Part shown: positions 54,532 through 63,511 of the stretch, one piece after another
Numbering within the stretch: the stretch's first letter is position 1
Layout of the letters: every line of letters starts with the position of its first letter
Assembly: GCA_016873735.1 (NCBI GenBank)
Contig: VGWD01000002.1
Location: forward strand, 124,001-188,000
From: Ignavibacteria bacterium
Lineage (GTDB): Bacteria; Bacteroidota; Ignavibacteria; Kapaibacteriales; UBA961
Direction: 5' to 3'
DNA length: 64,000 nt
Position numbers and translations under genes: made by a program
Notes under the pieces: model-generated
The model's database searches: none
Told to the model about the DNA's origin: nothing
The model's input: the letters and a program-made list of their open reading frames with translations, nothing else

Positions 54532-55560
54532 ATGATTATGCATCCCATTCGCATTGCAATTGATGTCATGGGTGGAGATTTTGCTCCTTTGAACGAGATT
54601 CAAGGAGCAATTCTTGCTTCTGAGAAGTTCAAGGAACAATCTCTTGATGTTGAATTCCTATTCGTTGGAAAAGAACAAGACATTCGCACTGCAATGAAAG
54701 GTTTGTCCTATCCCCACTTGCGCTTTTCCATTCAACATGCCGACGATGTCGTTTCAATGCATGATGATCCAACCTCGGTTATCAAATCAAAAAGACAATC
54801 TTCATTGTTCATGGGCATCGACATGCATGCTCGTGGCAATGCAGATGCATTTGTTTCAGCCGGGAATACCGGGGCGGTGATGAGTACAGCCACTGTTGTA
54901 TTGGGTAGAATCAAAGGGGTGAGCAGGCCAACGATCGGTACCTTTCTTCCAACCCAACATGGCAGGCTGGTTTTATTGCTTGATGTCGGCGCCACCATAG
55001 AGTGTAAACCACGATTTCTGTTTGAATTTGCAATCATGGGTGATGTCTATTCGAGAATCGTTCAAGGCATAGATCAACCAAAAATAGGTCTATTGAATAT
55101 CGGTGAAGAAGAAACTAAAGGTATTGAACCAATACTTCAAACCCATGCATTGCTGAAAGAGACTACATTAAATTTCATTGGGAATGTTGAGGGAAGAGAT
55201 ATTCTCGCGGGTACTGCCGATGTTGTGATTTGTGATGGTTTCGTAGGTAATATCGTGTTGAAATTTGCCGAGAGTATGCTTGGATTGTTAAAAGCAAAAA
55301 TCAAAGGGTTTGCAGCATCAGGAATTTTGAATAAATTAATGGTCATGTTGATGTTAATACCGCTGAAAAAAATCCTCAAAGATTTCGATTATCAGGAATA
55401 TGGCGGTGTTCCTCTTCTGGGAGTGAACGGTGTCATAATCATTGGCCATGGAAAGTCTAGTCCCTTAGCAATTCAAAATATGCTTATACGAGCTGTTGAA
55501 GTTATCCAGGGCAATGTCAATGCATCCATCAAGCAAGCATTGGCCGAATCAACCAACTAA
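54532..55560 (+). CDS. plsX: Phosphate acyltransferase PlsX
   Basis: Makes acyl-phosphate from acyl-ACP, the first step of phospholipid making by the PlsXY route. 342 residues: RIAIDVMGGDFAPLNEIQGA, DDPTSVIKSKRQSS, AFVSAGNTGAVMSTATVVLG, and FVGNIVLKFAESMLGLLK. Two ATGs (54532 and 54538) are equally possible starts. Followed by fabH in 24 bases. Confidence 0.96.
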   Translation: MIMHPIRIAIDVMGGDFAPLNEIQGAILASEKFKEQSLDVEFLFVGKEQDIRTAMKGLSYPHLRFSIQHADDVVSMHDDPTSVIKSKRQSSLFMGIDMHARGNADAFVSAGNTGAVMSTATVVLGRIKGVSRPTIGTFLPTQHGRLVLLLDVGATIECKPRFLFEFAIMGDVYSRIVQGIDQPKIGLLNIGEEETKGIEPILQTHALLKETTLNFIGNVEGRDILAGTADVVICDGFVGNIVLKFAESMLGLLKAKIKGFAASGILNKLMVMLMLIPLKKILKDFDYQEYGGVPLLGVNGVIIIGHGKSSPLAIQNMLIRAVEVIQGNVNASIKQALAESTN

Positions 55561-55583
55561 TTCAACAAATAACCACTTACATT

Positions 55584-56579
55584 ATGCCTATTACCATATC
55601 ATCAATCGCTCATTATGTTCCACAAGAAATATTCCCGAATTCTTATTTCGAGGATAAAGTAGAAACATCAGATGAATGGATACAATCCAGGACCGGAATC
55701 AAAGAACGAAGATTTCTCATTGAAGGAGAATTATCTGATATGCTTTTGCCGGCAGTTGAGCAATGTTTATCGGAGAGAGGAATAGGTCCTGAAGAAATTG
55801 ATTGCGTGATTGTCGCAACCATCACTCCTGACAATCGTTTCCCATCAGCCAGTGCAACGCTGCAACATAAAGCAGGTATGACAAATGCTTGGGGCTACGA
55901 TTTATCTGCTGCCTGCTCCGGATTTCTGTATGCACTCATGAGCGGAGTTGGTTTGATTGATTCAGGAACCTGCAAAAAAGTTCTTGTGTGTGGTGGCGAC
56001 AAAATGAGCTCAATTTTGAATTTCAATGATAGGACCACATGCATCCTTTTCGGAGATGGCGGTGGTGTTGCTCTGCTTGAAAAAACCGAGGATCAGGCCA
56101 TTGGCATTCAGGACAGCATATTGAGAATGGATGGCAAGGGCGGACAGTATTTATACATGAGTGATCATGGCGATGGTGCCAAAGCACCATTTGAAAAATA
56201 TCCCGAAGAAGTCAAAGAACATTATGTCATACAGGACGGACAATCCGTTTTTAAATCCGCGGTTGTCTGCATGGCAGATGTATCCGCCGAAATCATGGAA
56301 AGAAATAAACTCACTTCAGATGATATAGCATGGTTGGTTCCGCATCAAGCGAATCTTCGCATCATAGATGCAACGGCAAGAAGAATGGGGCTTGATCCAT
56401 CCAAAGTAATCATCAATATTGACAAATATGGAAATACAACTGCAGGAACGATTCCAATTTGTCTTTCTGAATTGCATCATCAAGGAAAATTGAACTATGG
56501 AGATAAAGTTATTCTTGCAAGTTTTGGAGCAGGTTTCACATGGGGAAGCATTCTTTTGACATGGGGGATTAAATCATGA
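55584..56579 (+). CDS. fabH: Beta-ketoacyl-ACP synthase III
   Basis: Starts fatty acid synthesis by joining acyl-CoA to malonyl-ACP. 331 residues with the triad Cys in LSAACSGFLYAL, His in WLVPHQANLRII and Asn in IDKYGNTTAGTIP. Overlaps fabD by ATGA. Confidence 0.97.
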   Translation: MPITISSIAHYVPQEIFPNSYFEDKVETSDEWIQSRTGIKERRFLIEGELSDMLLPAVEQCLSERGIGPEEIDCVIVATITPDNRFPSASATLQHKAGMTNAWGYDLSAACSGFLYALMSGVGLIDSGTCKKVLVCGGDKMSSILNFNDRTTCILFGDGGGVALLEKTEDQAIGIQDSILRMDGKGGQYLYMSDHGDGAKAPFEKYPEEVKEHYVIQDGQSVFKSAVVCMADVSAEIMERNKLTSDDIAWLVPHQANLRIIDATARRMGLDPSKVIINIDKYGNTTAGTIPICLSELHHQGKLNYGDKVILASFGAGFTWGSILLTWGIKS

Positions 56580-57511
56580 GTAAAACAGCATGTCTCTTTT
56601 CCGGTCAAGGCTCACAATATGTGGGCATGATGTCTGATTTGGTGCGGGATTTTGATCATGCTGCTTCACGTATGAAACAAGCATGTGACATTGCGGGTTT
56701 TCCACTTGATGCAATTTGTTTTGAAGGCCCTGCTGAGACACTCAAAGAAACACGATATACTCAACCTGCTTTGTTTGTGCATGAAGCAATACTCTGGGAT
56801 CTATTAAAAGACAAGCTTGCTCATGATACATTTGCAGGACATTCCCTCGGTGAATATTCTGCATTATATGCCGCAGGTGTAGTTTCATTCGAAGATGCAA
56901 TGCGATTGGTTCTCTTGCGAGGATCATTAATGTTTAATGCCGGCAACGAAAAGCCCGGAACGATGTTCGCAGTCATAGGAATGAGTGATGAGCAAGTGAT
57001 AACATTATGCAAAGAATTATCCGCTGATGGTATCATCGTTCCCGCAAATTTCAATTCGCCCGGTCAAATTGTATTGTCCGGTGATGCAGAATATGTAAGG
57101 AGTAAAGCACCACTGTTCAAAGAAGCCGGTGCACGCATGGTTACAGAATTACAGGTTAGTGGCGCATTTCATTCTCCTTTGATGGGGTCTGCTGCCGAAG
57201 AATTAGGGAAGGCGATTGATGCAGTTACATTCAATCAACCAACGATGCCGGTATTCCCAAATGTGACGGCAAAAGCTGTTACCGATCCTTTAGAATTGAA
57301 GCGCTTGCTCTTGGAACAATTGACTGCACCGGTATTATGGGCTCAAAGCATGCTTTCAATGTATGATTCAGGCATTACAACATATTGTGAGATTGGCCCC
57401 GGCAAGGTATTGCAAGGTCTTGTGAAAAGAGCAATCAATGATCCCGAACTCACAATTCGAGGCATCGACACATCCAATGATGTACATACCCTTTTTGGTC
57501 ATGGAGCTTAA
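56576..57511 (+). CDS. fabD: Malonyl-CoA:ACP transacylase
   Basis: Moves malonyl from CoA to ACP. 311 residues: CLFSGQGSQYVGMM, the Ser nucleophile in FAGHSLGEYSAL, and the His in SGAFHSPLMG. Two bases before fabG. Confidence 0.97.
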   Translation: MSKTACLFSGQGSQYVGMMSDLVRDFDHAASRMKQACDIAGFPLDAICFEGPAETLKETRYTQPALFVHEAILWDLLKDKLAHDTFAGHSLGEYSALYAAGVVSFEDAMRLVLLRGSLMFNAGNEKPGTMFAVIGMSDEQVITLCKELSADGIIVPANFNSPGQIVLSGDAEYVRSKAPLFKEAGARMVTELQVSGAFHSPLMGSAAEELGKAIDAVTFNQPTMPVFPNVTAKAVTDPLELKRLLLEQLTAPVLWAQSMLSMYDSGITTYCEIGPGKVLQGLVKRAINDPELTIRGIDTSNDVHTLFGHGA

Positions 57512-57513
57512 GC

Positions 57514-58257
57514 ATGGAAAGCGCATCAAAAGTAGCATTGGTAACCGGAGGCTCACGAGGAATCGGCGAAGCAATTGTCAGAAGATTGGCTCATGATGGA
57601 TACATTGTATACGGAACATACAATAGCAATCCAGAAAAAGCTGCAGCTATTGCCAATGAGTTGAAAACAGAAGGAAAGATTGTACATTTTAAGAAAATGG
57701 ACATATCCTCCTTTGAATCAATCCAGAAAGGAATTGATGAAATCCTTGCTGAATCAGAAAGGATTGATGTATTGGTTAATAATGCCGGAATTACAAAAGA
57801 TACCCTGCTCATGCGCATGACTGAGCAAGATTGGGATGATGTATTGAATACCAATCTCAAAGGCGCATTTCTTTGCTGTAAAGCTGTTGCAAGGCCAATG
57901 ATGTCTCAGCGATCCGGACGTATCATCAATATTAGTTCCATCGTGGGATTAAGGGGAAATGCCGGGCAGGTCAATTATTCATCCTCCAAGGCAGGTATGG
58001 TTGGACTCACCAAATCCCTGGCCCAAGAACTTGCATCTCGTAATATTTTAGTAAATTGCATTGCTCCTGGGTATATCGAAACCGATATGACAGACAAATT
58101 GAATGAAGATCAGAGCAAAGCCTTTTCGGATAAGATTCCTTTGAAAAGGGCTGCAAAACCTGAAGAAGTGGCAAGTGTTGTTGCTTTTTTCGCACATTCT
58201 GATTCTTCATATGTGACCGGTCAGGTCATCGCCGTTGATGGCGGTCTTGCAATGTAA
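57514..58257 (+). CDS. fabG: 3-oxoacyl-ACP reductase
   Basis: NADPH-dependent reduction of beta-ketoacyl-ACP. 247 residues: VTGGSRGIGEAIVRRL, VNNAGITKDTLLMRM, ISSIVGLRGNAGQVNYSSSK (catalytic YxxxK) and NCIAPGYIETDMTD. In the fab cluster, unlike the unrelated SDR at 3.7 kb. Confidence 0.97.
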   Translation: MESASKVALVTGGSRGIGEAIVRRLAHDGYIVYGTYNSNPEKAAAIANELKTEGKIVHFKKMDISSFESIQKGIDEILAESERIDVLVNNAGITKDTLLMRMTEQDWDDVLNTNLKGAFLCCKAVARPMMSQRSGRIINISSIVGLRGNAGQVNYSSSKAGMVGLTKSLAQELASRNILVNCIAPGYIETDMTDKLNEDQSKAFSDKIPLKRAAKPEEVASVVAFFAHSDSSYVTGQVIAVDGGLAM

Positions 58258-58293
58258 ACGCTATTTTTCCATACTATTTATTGAGGTTCCCTC

Positions 58294-58530
58294 ATGGCTG
58301 CCGTAGCAGACAAAGTAAAAGAGATCATCGTCACAAAATTGGGCGTTGAAGAATCACAAATAACACCAATAGCTTCATTCACAAATGATCTTGGCGCTGA
58401 TTCATTGGATACAGTCGAATTGATCATGGAATTCGAACGTGCATTCAATATCACTATTGAAGATACAGATGCCGAAAAAATTCAAACAGTTGGTGATGCA
58501 ATTTCCTATTTGGAATCACGCGCTTCCTGA
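58294..58530 (+). CDS. acpP: Acyl carrier protein
   Basis: 78 residues. The phosphopantetheine Ser is in [17 protein letters not shown]. Acidic, as expected. GAGG lies about 9 bases upstream. A terminator-like hairpin separates it from fabF. Confidence 0.98.
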   Translation: MAAVADKVKEIIVTKLGVEESQITPIASFTNDLGADSLDTVELIMEFERAFNITIEDTDAEKIQTVGDAISYLESRAS

Positions 58531-58584
58531 TTGGTCGCTTTCTGTTGATATTGCACAATATCAATATTTTCGAAGCTCATGAAC

Positions 58585-58630
58585 AGCCACTGATCCGGTA
58601 CTCATTCCAGGATAAGTGGCTTTTGTTTTC
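58585..58630 (+). terminator. Terminator or attenuator between acpP and fabF
   Basis: AGCCACT (58585-58591) pairs with AGTGGCT (58615-58621), with inner ATCC/GGAT pairing, then TTTTGTTTTC. It could end the acpP transcript early so ACP is made in excess over FabF. Confidence 0.7.
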
Positions 58631-58665
58631 AATAGAGAAAATTGATTATTTCTTTGTGAGATCTC

Positions 58666-59928
58666 ATGCCACGATATAATTATCCCACCATCGTTGTGAC
58701 AGGCGTAGGGGCTGTGACCCCGATAGGAAACACGGCTCAAGACTATTGGAATGGAATGATGAATTCAGCCAATGGGGCCGGCCCAATCACTCGATTCGAT
58801 GCTGAAAAGTTTGATACACGTTTTGCTTGTGAAGTAAAGCACTATGATCCACTGTTGCATATCAATAAAAAAGAAACTCAAAGGATGGATCTCTTTACTC
58901 AATTCGCCATCAGTGCATCGGCAATGGCTGTTGAGGATTCAGGGATAAATTTTGAAAAAGTGAACAAAGAAAGAGCAGGTGTTATTATTGGTTCCGGTAT
59001 TGGTGGTATGTGGACATATCATCATCAACAACAAAATCTGTATGAACGTGATGGGAATCCGGATCGTATCTCACCATTCTTTGTTCCCATGCTCATAAGT
59101 GATATTGCTGCAGGACATGTAGCGATTCGTTATGGTTTGAAAGGGCCAAATTATGCTACTGTTTCTGCTTGTGCCACATCAAGTCACTCCATTGCTGATG
59201 CACTCATGATCATGCAAAGAGGTGATGCAGATATAATGTTGGTTGGAGGAAGTGAAGCAGTTGTTTGTCCGATGGGCATAGGTGGTTTTAATTCAATGAA
59301 GGCATTGTCAACCCGCAATGATGATCCCATGTCCGCAAGCAGACCATTCGATCTGGGAAGAGACGGTTTCGTTATGGGTGAAGGAAGCGGAGTAATGGTT
59401 ATTGAAACCCTTGAACATGCCATGAATCGCGGTGCTGAAAAAATCTATGGTGTGTTGGCAGGCATCGGCTTGACAGATGATGCTTTCCATATCACCCAAC
59501 CAGCACCCGGTGGAGAGGGAGCAGTTCGGTCGATGAAGCTTTGCATTCAAGATGCTGATTTGACTCCCGGAGATATTGATTATATCAATGCTCATGGAAC
59601 TTCAACTCAGTTCAATGATAAAAATGAATCAGCTGCCATAAAAACTGTGTTCGGTGATCATGCACATTCTATGGCGATTAGTTCTACAAAGTCCATGACC
59701 GGTCATTTGCTTGGAGCAGCCGGTGCAATCGAAGCTATAGCCACAGTTCTTGCAATTAAACATTCCATGGTTCCACCAACTATCAATTATACGACTCCAG
59801 ATCCTGATTGCGATTTGAACTATGTACCGAATGTGCCAATTGCAAAGCCCATAAAAGCTGCCATAAGCAATACATTCGGCTTTGGTGGACACAATGCTTC
59901 AATTTGCTTTAAAGCTTTCGAAGGGTGA
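58666..59928 (+). CDS. fabF: Beta-ketoacyl-ACP synthase II
   Basis: Elongates acyl-ACP by two carbons. 420 residues. Catalytic Cys in ATVSACATSSHSIA, His in YINAHGTSTQFNDK and His in KSMTGHLLGAAGAIEA; C-terminal NTFGFGGHNASICF. Ends before a strong terminator. Confidence 0.97.
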   Translation: MPRYNYPTIVVTGVGAVTPIGNTAQDYWNGMMNSANGAGPITRFDAEKFDTRFACEVKHYDPLLHINKKETQRMDLFTQFAISASAMAVEDSGINFEKVNKERAGVIIGSGIGGMWTYHHQQQNLYERDGNPDRISPFFVPMLISDIAAGHVAIRYGLKGPNYATVSACATSSHSIADALMIMQRGDADIMLVGGSEAVVCPMGIGGFNSMKALSTRNDDPMSASRPFDLGRDGFVMGEGSGVMVIETLEHAMNRGAEKIYGVLAGIGLTDDAFHITQPAPGGEGAVRSMKLCIQDADLTPGDIDYINAHGTSTQFNDKNESAAIKTVFGDHAHSMAISSTKSMTGHLLGAAGAIEAIATVLAIKHSMVPPTINYTTPDPDCDLNYVPNVPIAKPIKAAISNTFGFGGHNASICFKAFEG

Positions 59929-59957
59929 GAACCACTTTGTCATATAACTTCATTTGC

Positions 59958-59994
59958 AGGTTGAATGTACAATTCAACCTATTTTTTATTTTTT
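59958..59994 (+). terminator. Rho-independent terminator between fabF and rnc
   Basis: AGGTTGAAT-GTACA-ATTCAACCT, a 9-pair stem, followed by ATTTTTTATTTTTT. Strong by eye; rnc begins 9 bases after it, so read-through or a promoter inside fabF must serve rnc. Confidence 0.85.
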
Positions 59995-60002
59995 GAGAAG
60001 TA

Positions 60003-60833
60003 ATGAAAACCCCTGTCATTGTTCAGCAGATCTACGATAATTTTTTCCGATTGCCTACATTCAAACGTAATCCGAAAAAACCACATTTCCCTGTGCTTGG
60101 ATTAATGAATAAGTCCAAAAAGGTAGAACTAGAACAATCACTTGGAATAAAGATTGATCATGTAGGGTATTTTGAACAAGCACTTACGCATCGTTCTTAT
60201 TTGCAGGTGAACACAGAGCTTCATCTCATTGCAAATGAACGTCTGGAATTTTTGGGTGATGCCATCTTGGGCATGGTGATAGCGGAATATTTATTCTATC
60301 ATTATGAGCAAGACCATGAAGGTGAGTTAACTAAAATGCGATCATGGTTGGTAAATAAAAAGTCACTTGCACATTGTGCACGTTCTTTGTACTTGGAGCG
60401 ATTCCTTCTTCTTTCTTTCAGTGCGGATCAATCATTGCAGAAAGGCAATGAAACTATTTTTGCGGATGCAATGGAATCAATCATTGCGGCTATCTATTTG
60501 GATTCAGGTCTGCAACAAGCCAGATCATTCATTTTGGATCGACTTGTTCCAATGCTCACCAATGAGATGATCATGAAAGATTCGAATTTCAAAAGTATCT
60601 TATTGGAACTTGTGCAATCCCAAGGTAAAGAAGCACCTAAATATTCTGTGGTTGATGCCACGGGACCGGATCATGAGAAAGAGTTTCTCGTCGCAGTATA
60701 TGTGTCCGGTCAAGAAATGGGAAGGGGATCCGGAAAAAGTAAAAAACAGGCTGAACAAGCTGCTGCTCATCAAGCTCTCGAACTTGTTCTACGTGAACAT
60801 TCCATGCTGAATGGAAAAGAAAAGGAATCCTGA
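60003..60833 (+). CDS. rnc: Ribonuclease III
   Basis: Cuts double-stranded RNA in rRNA and mRNA maturation. 276 residues, with a 38-residue N-terminal extension rich in Lys/Pro before the RNase III domain. Signature NERLEFLGDAILGMVIAEY; second metal site FADAMESIIAAIYLD; C-terminal double-strand RNA-binding domain with GSGKSKKQAEQAAAHQAL. GAGAAG lies 2-3 bases before the ATG, an unusually short gap. Confidence 0.96.
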   Translation: MKTPVIVQQIYDNFFRLPTFKRNPKKPHFPVLGLMNKSKKVELEQSLGIKIDHVGYFEQALTHRSYLQVNTELHLIANERLEFLGDAILGMVIAEYLFYHYEQDHEGELTKMRSWLVNKKSLAHCARSLYLERFLLLSFSADQSLQKGNETIFADAMESIIAAIYLDSGLQQARSFILDRLVPMLTNEMIMKDSNFKSILLELVQSQGKEAPKYSVVDATGPDHEKEFLVAVYVSGQEMGRGSGKSKKQAEQAAAHQALELVLREHSMLNGKEKES

Positions 60834-60836
60834 TAC

Positions 60837-61838
60837 GTGAAACAATCTCCATATCTGCAATTGCCATCAACGTGGGCAACACTACAAGGTTTTCATCAAA
60901 TCGTGATTTCATCTCACCTTGATCCCGATGGAGATTCAATTGGCAGCGCTATAGGTTTATACCATCTATTGCTTGCACAAGGGAAAATAGTCAGCATAGT
61001 CAATCAGCACCCGATTCCAAAAAATCTCACATTTCTTCCTCTCGACAAACAAGCATATGTGCTTGCAGATAGCCCCGATGCACAAGATGTGATTTCTGGT
61101 GCTGATGCTTGGTGCATATTGGATTTGAATGCTCCGCAAAGACTTGGACCGAATCTCAGACCTTTCTTTGATATGTTCAAAGGTACTTCCTTTGTATTTG
61201 ATCATCATGTGGAGCCTATGATCAATGTGCATTCATTGAATGTGATCACTGAGGCTTCATCCACTTGCGAGATCATCGCACGAATGGCCTTTGATTCAGG
61301 AATCAACGTTTCTTCTGATGCCGCTCATGGCCTCTATACAGGGATTATGACGGATACAGGGGGATTCAGGCATCCAAGAACCAATGCAGATGTCATGAGG
61401 CTCACTGCTCTTCTCATGGACTGCGGCGCAGATCCCGTCATGATTTATGATAAAGTAATGAATGCTCAATCTTTTGGATCGATGAAATTACTCGGGGCTG
61501 CATTATCCAATTTGCGTTTGGAACATGATGGATCGCTCATCTTGATGATAATGCGAAAAGAAGATTTGGCCGGATATTCCTCGGAAGATCTTGAGGGATT
61601 TGTAAACTATACATTGAGCATTGCAGGAGCCAAGATAGGGGGATTGATTACTGAATGGCCTGATGGAACGGTGAAGATGTCACTTAGAGCAAAACCACAA
61701 TATGAAGTTCGCTCCATTATCGAACATTTCGGTGGCGGCGGCCATATGCAAGCTGCAGGAGCCAGGGTGAAAGAAGGGAATATTGATCATATCATTCAAA
61801 CTATCATTGATCTTACCCAATCAAGCATCAATAAATAG
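60837..61838 (+). CDS. nrnA: DHH-family oligoribonuclease/PAP phosphatase NrnA
   Basis: Degrades short RNA pieces and 3'-phosphoadenosine 5'-phosphate. 333 residues from a GTG start (AAGGA upstream, 3 bases after rnc). DHH motifs: SSHLDPDGDSIGSAIG, FVFDHHVEPM, MTDTGGFRHPRTNAD and the DHHA1 motif FGGGGHMQAAGA. Overlaps the convergent PASTA gene by 11 bases. Confidence 0.94.
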   Translation: MKQSPYLQLPSTWATLQGFHQIVISSHLDPDGDSIGSAIGLYHLLLAQGKIVSIVNQHPIPKNLTFLPLDKQAYVLADSPDAQDVISGADAWCILDLNAPQRLGPNLRPFFDMFKGTSFVFDHHVEPMINVHSLNVITEASSTCEIIARMAFDSGINVSSDAAHGLYTGIMTDTGGFRHPRTNADVMRLTALLMDCGADPVMIYDKVMNAQSFGSMKLLGAALSNLRLEHDGSLILMIMRKEDLAGYSSEDLEGFVNYTLSIAGAKIGGLITEWPDGTVKMSLRAKPQYEVRSIIEHFGGGGHMQAAGARVKEGNIDHIIQTIIDLTQSSINK

Positions 61839-62592
61839 GTAGTATTTCAACCCAAACTGTATCTCCCTTATAAAGCGTAAGGGGAGTGCGTTTATAGTCT
61901 GGTTTGATTATAGGATTATCATATGTTTGTTCGAATTCTGGATTGATTACTTTCAACACCAACTCAAATTGTGATGCATAACTTCTAGCCGAACCCAATG
62001 GTATATCTTCAAACGTTGTGCTGGGTATTCCTAATGTGTCTTCTTCAGGGGGAGCCTGACTTACTGTTAATGTAATTGTGGCGCCATATGGCAAATTTAT
62101 TCCATAGCGCGGACTTTGCCCCAATACAACTCCATCCGGTTTATCATCCCGTTCAACATATTCAATATCACCAACATTGAAACCGAGTCGCATGATGTCT
62201 AACCATGCTTCGCGTTCCAGTTTCCCAATAACATATGGTACAGTGATTTTTTCTATCCCTCTGCTCACTGTGATATATAATCTTCTTCCTTCTCGAACTT
62301 CGGAACCTGCAAAGGGTAATTGACTGATGATATATCCTTTGGGGACCTTTTCATTATACACTTCTCGAACATCAGCAACTCTGAGTTTTGAATTTTTGAC
62401 GATATCATCTGCCTTTTTGAGCGACAATCCCGTTATATTTGGAACTTTGATGGTCGCAATGGAATGGACATACGGTGGCATCACACATGAGTCAATGAGC
62501 CAAAGTATGAGAAACAATAAGAGCAGGATCACTGCAAACGTTTTGGAAAACTGCTTAATCCCTAAGCGCTGTTCAAGAATTTCTTTTATCAT
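61828..62592 (-). CDS. Free-standing membrane protein with PASTA domains
   Basis: A 254-residue protein: cytoplasmic N-tip, one membrane span (about 18-38), then two clear PASTA domains outside the membrane (VPNITGLSLKKADDIVKNS; VPYVIGKLEREAWLDIMRL, each ending in a YITVSRG/TLTVSQA strand) and a third, degenerate one. PASTA domains bind peptidoglycan stem peptides and usually sit on Ser/Thr kinases or PBPs, but neither is fused here. A peptidoglycan-sensing or scaffold role is inferred. Its ATG overlaps the CATG of the divergent gene. Confidence 0.9.
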   Translation of the reverse strand: MIKEILEQRLGIKQFSKTFAVILLLLFLILWLIDSCVMPPYVHSIATIKVPNITGLSLKKADDIVKNSKLRVADVREVYNEKVPKGYIISQLPFAGSEVREGRRLYITVSRGIEKITVPYVIGKLEREAWLDIMRLGFNVGDIEYVERDDKPDGVVLGQSPRYGINLPYGATITLTVSQAPPEEDTLGIPSTTFEDIPLGSARSYASQFELVLKVINPEFEQTYDNPIIKPDYKRTPLTLYKGDTVWVEILPIY

Positions 62593-62611
62593 GCAAACAA
62601 CCTACATCCCT

Positions 62612-63511
62612 ATGCGAGACAAGGCGCAAATTAGTAAAAACCTCTTTCTTGCCCTAATTTCATTGCAAGTCTTCTTGACCATGGAACTATACGCAGAGGC
62701 ATGGCCAAGACCAAAAGGGAAGGGATTTGTGCAATGTTCAGTGGGGTCAATGTCAGGTTCCAGTTTTTTTGAATCTGATGGATTACGCACGAGCGGCTTA
62801 TATGACAGTCTCGCATTGAGTACGTATACATTCGATTTTTCGGGTACATTGATGACATTGTCAGGAGAGTATGGACTGACCAATGATATCACGATTTATG
62901 CAGCTTTGCCGTTTGGATCATATTCTTTGAATGAAAAGTTTGTCACCGATTCCATAGGGAATCGCCCAATTCGCGCAATATTGAGTAGAACATTGCTTTC
63001 ATGGTATGCGATTGGCTCACGATATACAATGTATTCCGGTCCATTGATAGCAACCATAAGCGGAGAATTCCGCCTGCCTCCATTTATGGGTATTCCTAAT
63101 GATCCAAGCGCAGAATTTCTTGGCGGAGGCTCAAAAGAAGGCATAGTTGCCTTGCATATAGGTATTCCATTTGATAAGAGTTGGCTTGAAGTCAAAGGTG
63201 CTCTATCACTTCGAGAGAAAGCTTGGAATGATCGCTTCTTAGTTCATGCCGAAGCAGGTTTTTCATCTGTTGAACGAACTGCACTGAAATTTTTTGTTGA
63301 TCTGCAACAACCATTGGGGGCTGCAAGAGATATCCCGGAATTTGATATACGAAAAATACATCCTGCAGAATTTTTTGCTTCAGCGGGTGCATCTTTCACC
63401 ATATCATTGCCCGATGGTGTATCACTCGAAGCAATGTATAATCTTCGCATGCTGGGAACAACTGCTTGGAGTTTAGGAACGGTTATGCTCAGTGCAGGAT
63501 ATGCATTCTAA
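62612..63511 (+). CDS. Outer-membrane beta-barrel-like protein of unknown function
   Basis: A 299-residue exported protein: signal peptide (LFLALISLQVFLTMELYAEA) then alternating beta strands ending in VMLSAGYAF, the terminal-Phe pattern of outer-membrane barrels. No specific family recognised. ATGs at 62591 and 62612 are both possible; the first overlaps the PASTA start codon, so I prefer the second. The stop overlaps pnuC by one base (TAATG). Confidence 0.75.
   Translation: MRDKAQISKNLFLALISLQVFLTMELYAEAWPRPKGKGFVQCSVGSMSGSSFFESDGLRTSGLYDSLALSTYTFDFSGTLMTLSGEYGLTNDITIYAALPFGSYSLNEKFVTDSIGNRPIRAILSRTLLSWYAIGSRYTMYSGPLIATISGEFRLPPFMGIPNDPSAEFLGGGSKEGIVALHIGIPFDKSWLEVKGALSLREKAWNDRFLVHAEAGFSSVERTALKFFVDLQQPLGAARDIPEFDIRKIHPAEFFASAGASFTISLPDGVSLEAMYNLRMLGTTAWSLGTVMLSAGYAF

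Noticed and set aside
62327-62611. Longer N-terminus for the barrel-like protein
   Set aside because: It would run antisense through the PASTA gene and put the signal peptide about 100 residues in.
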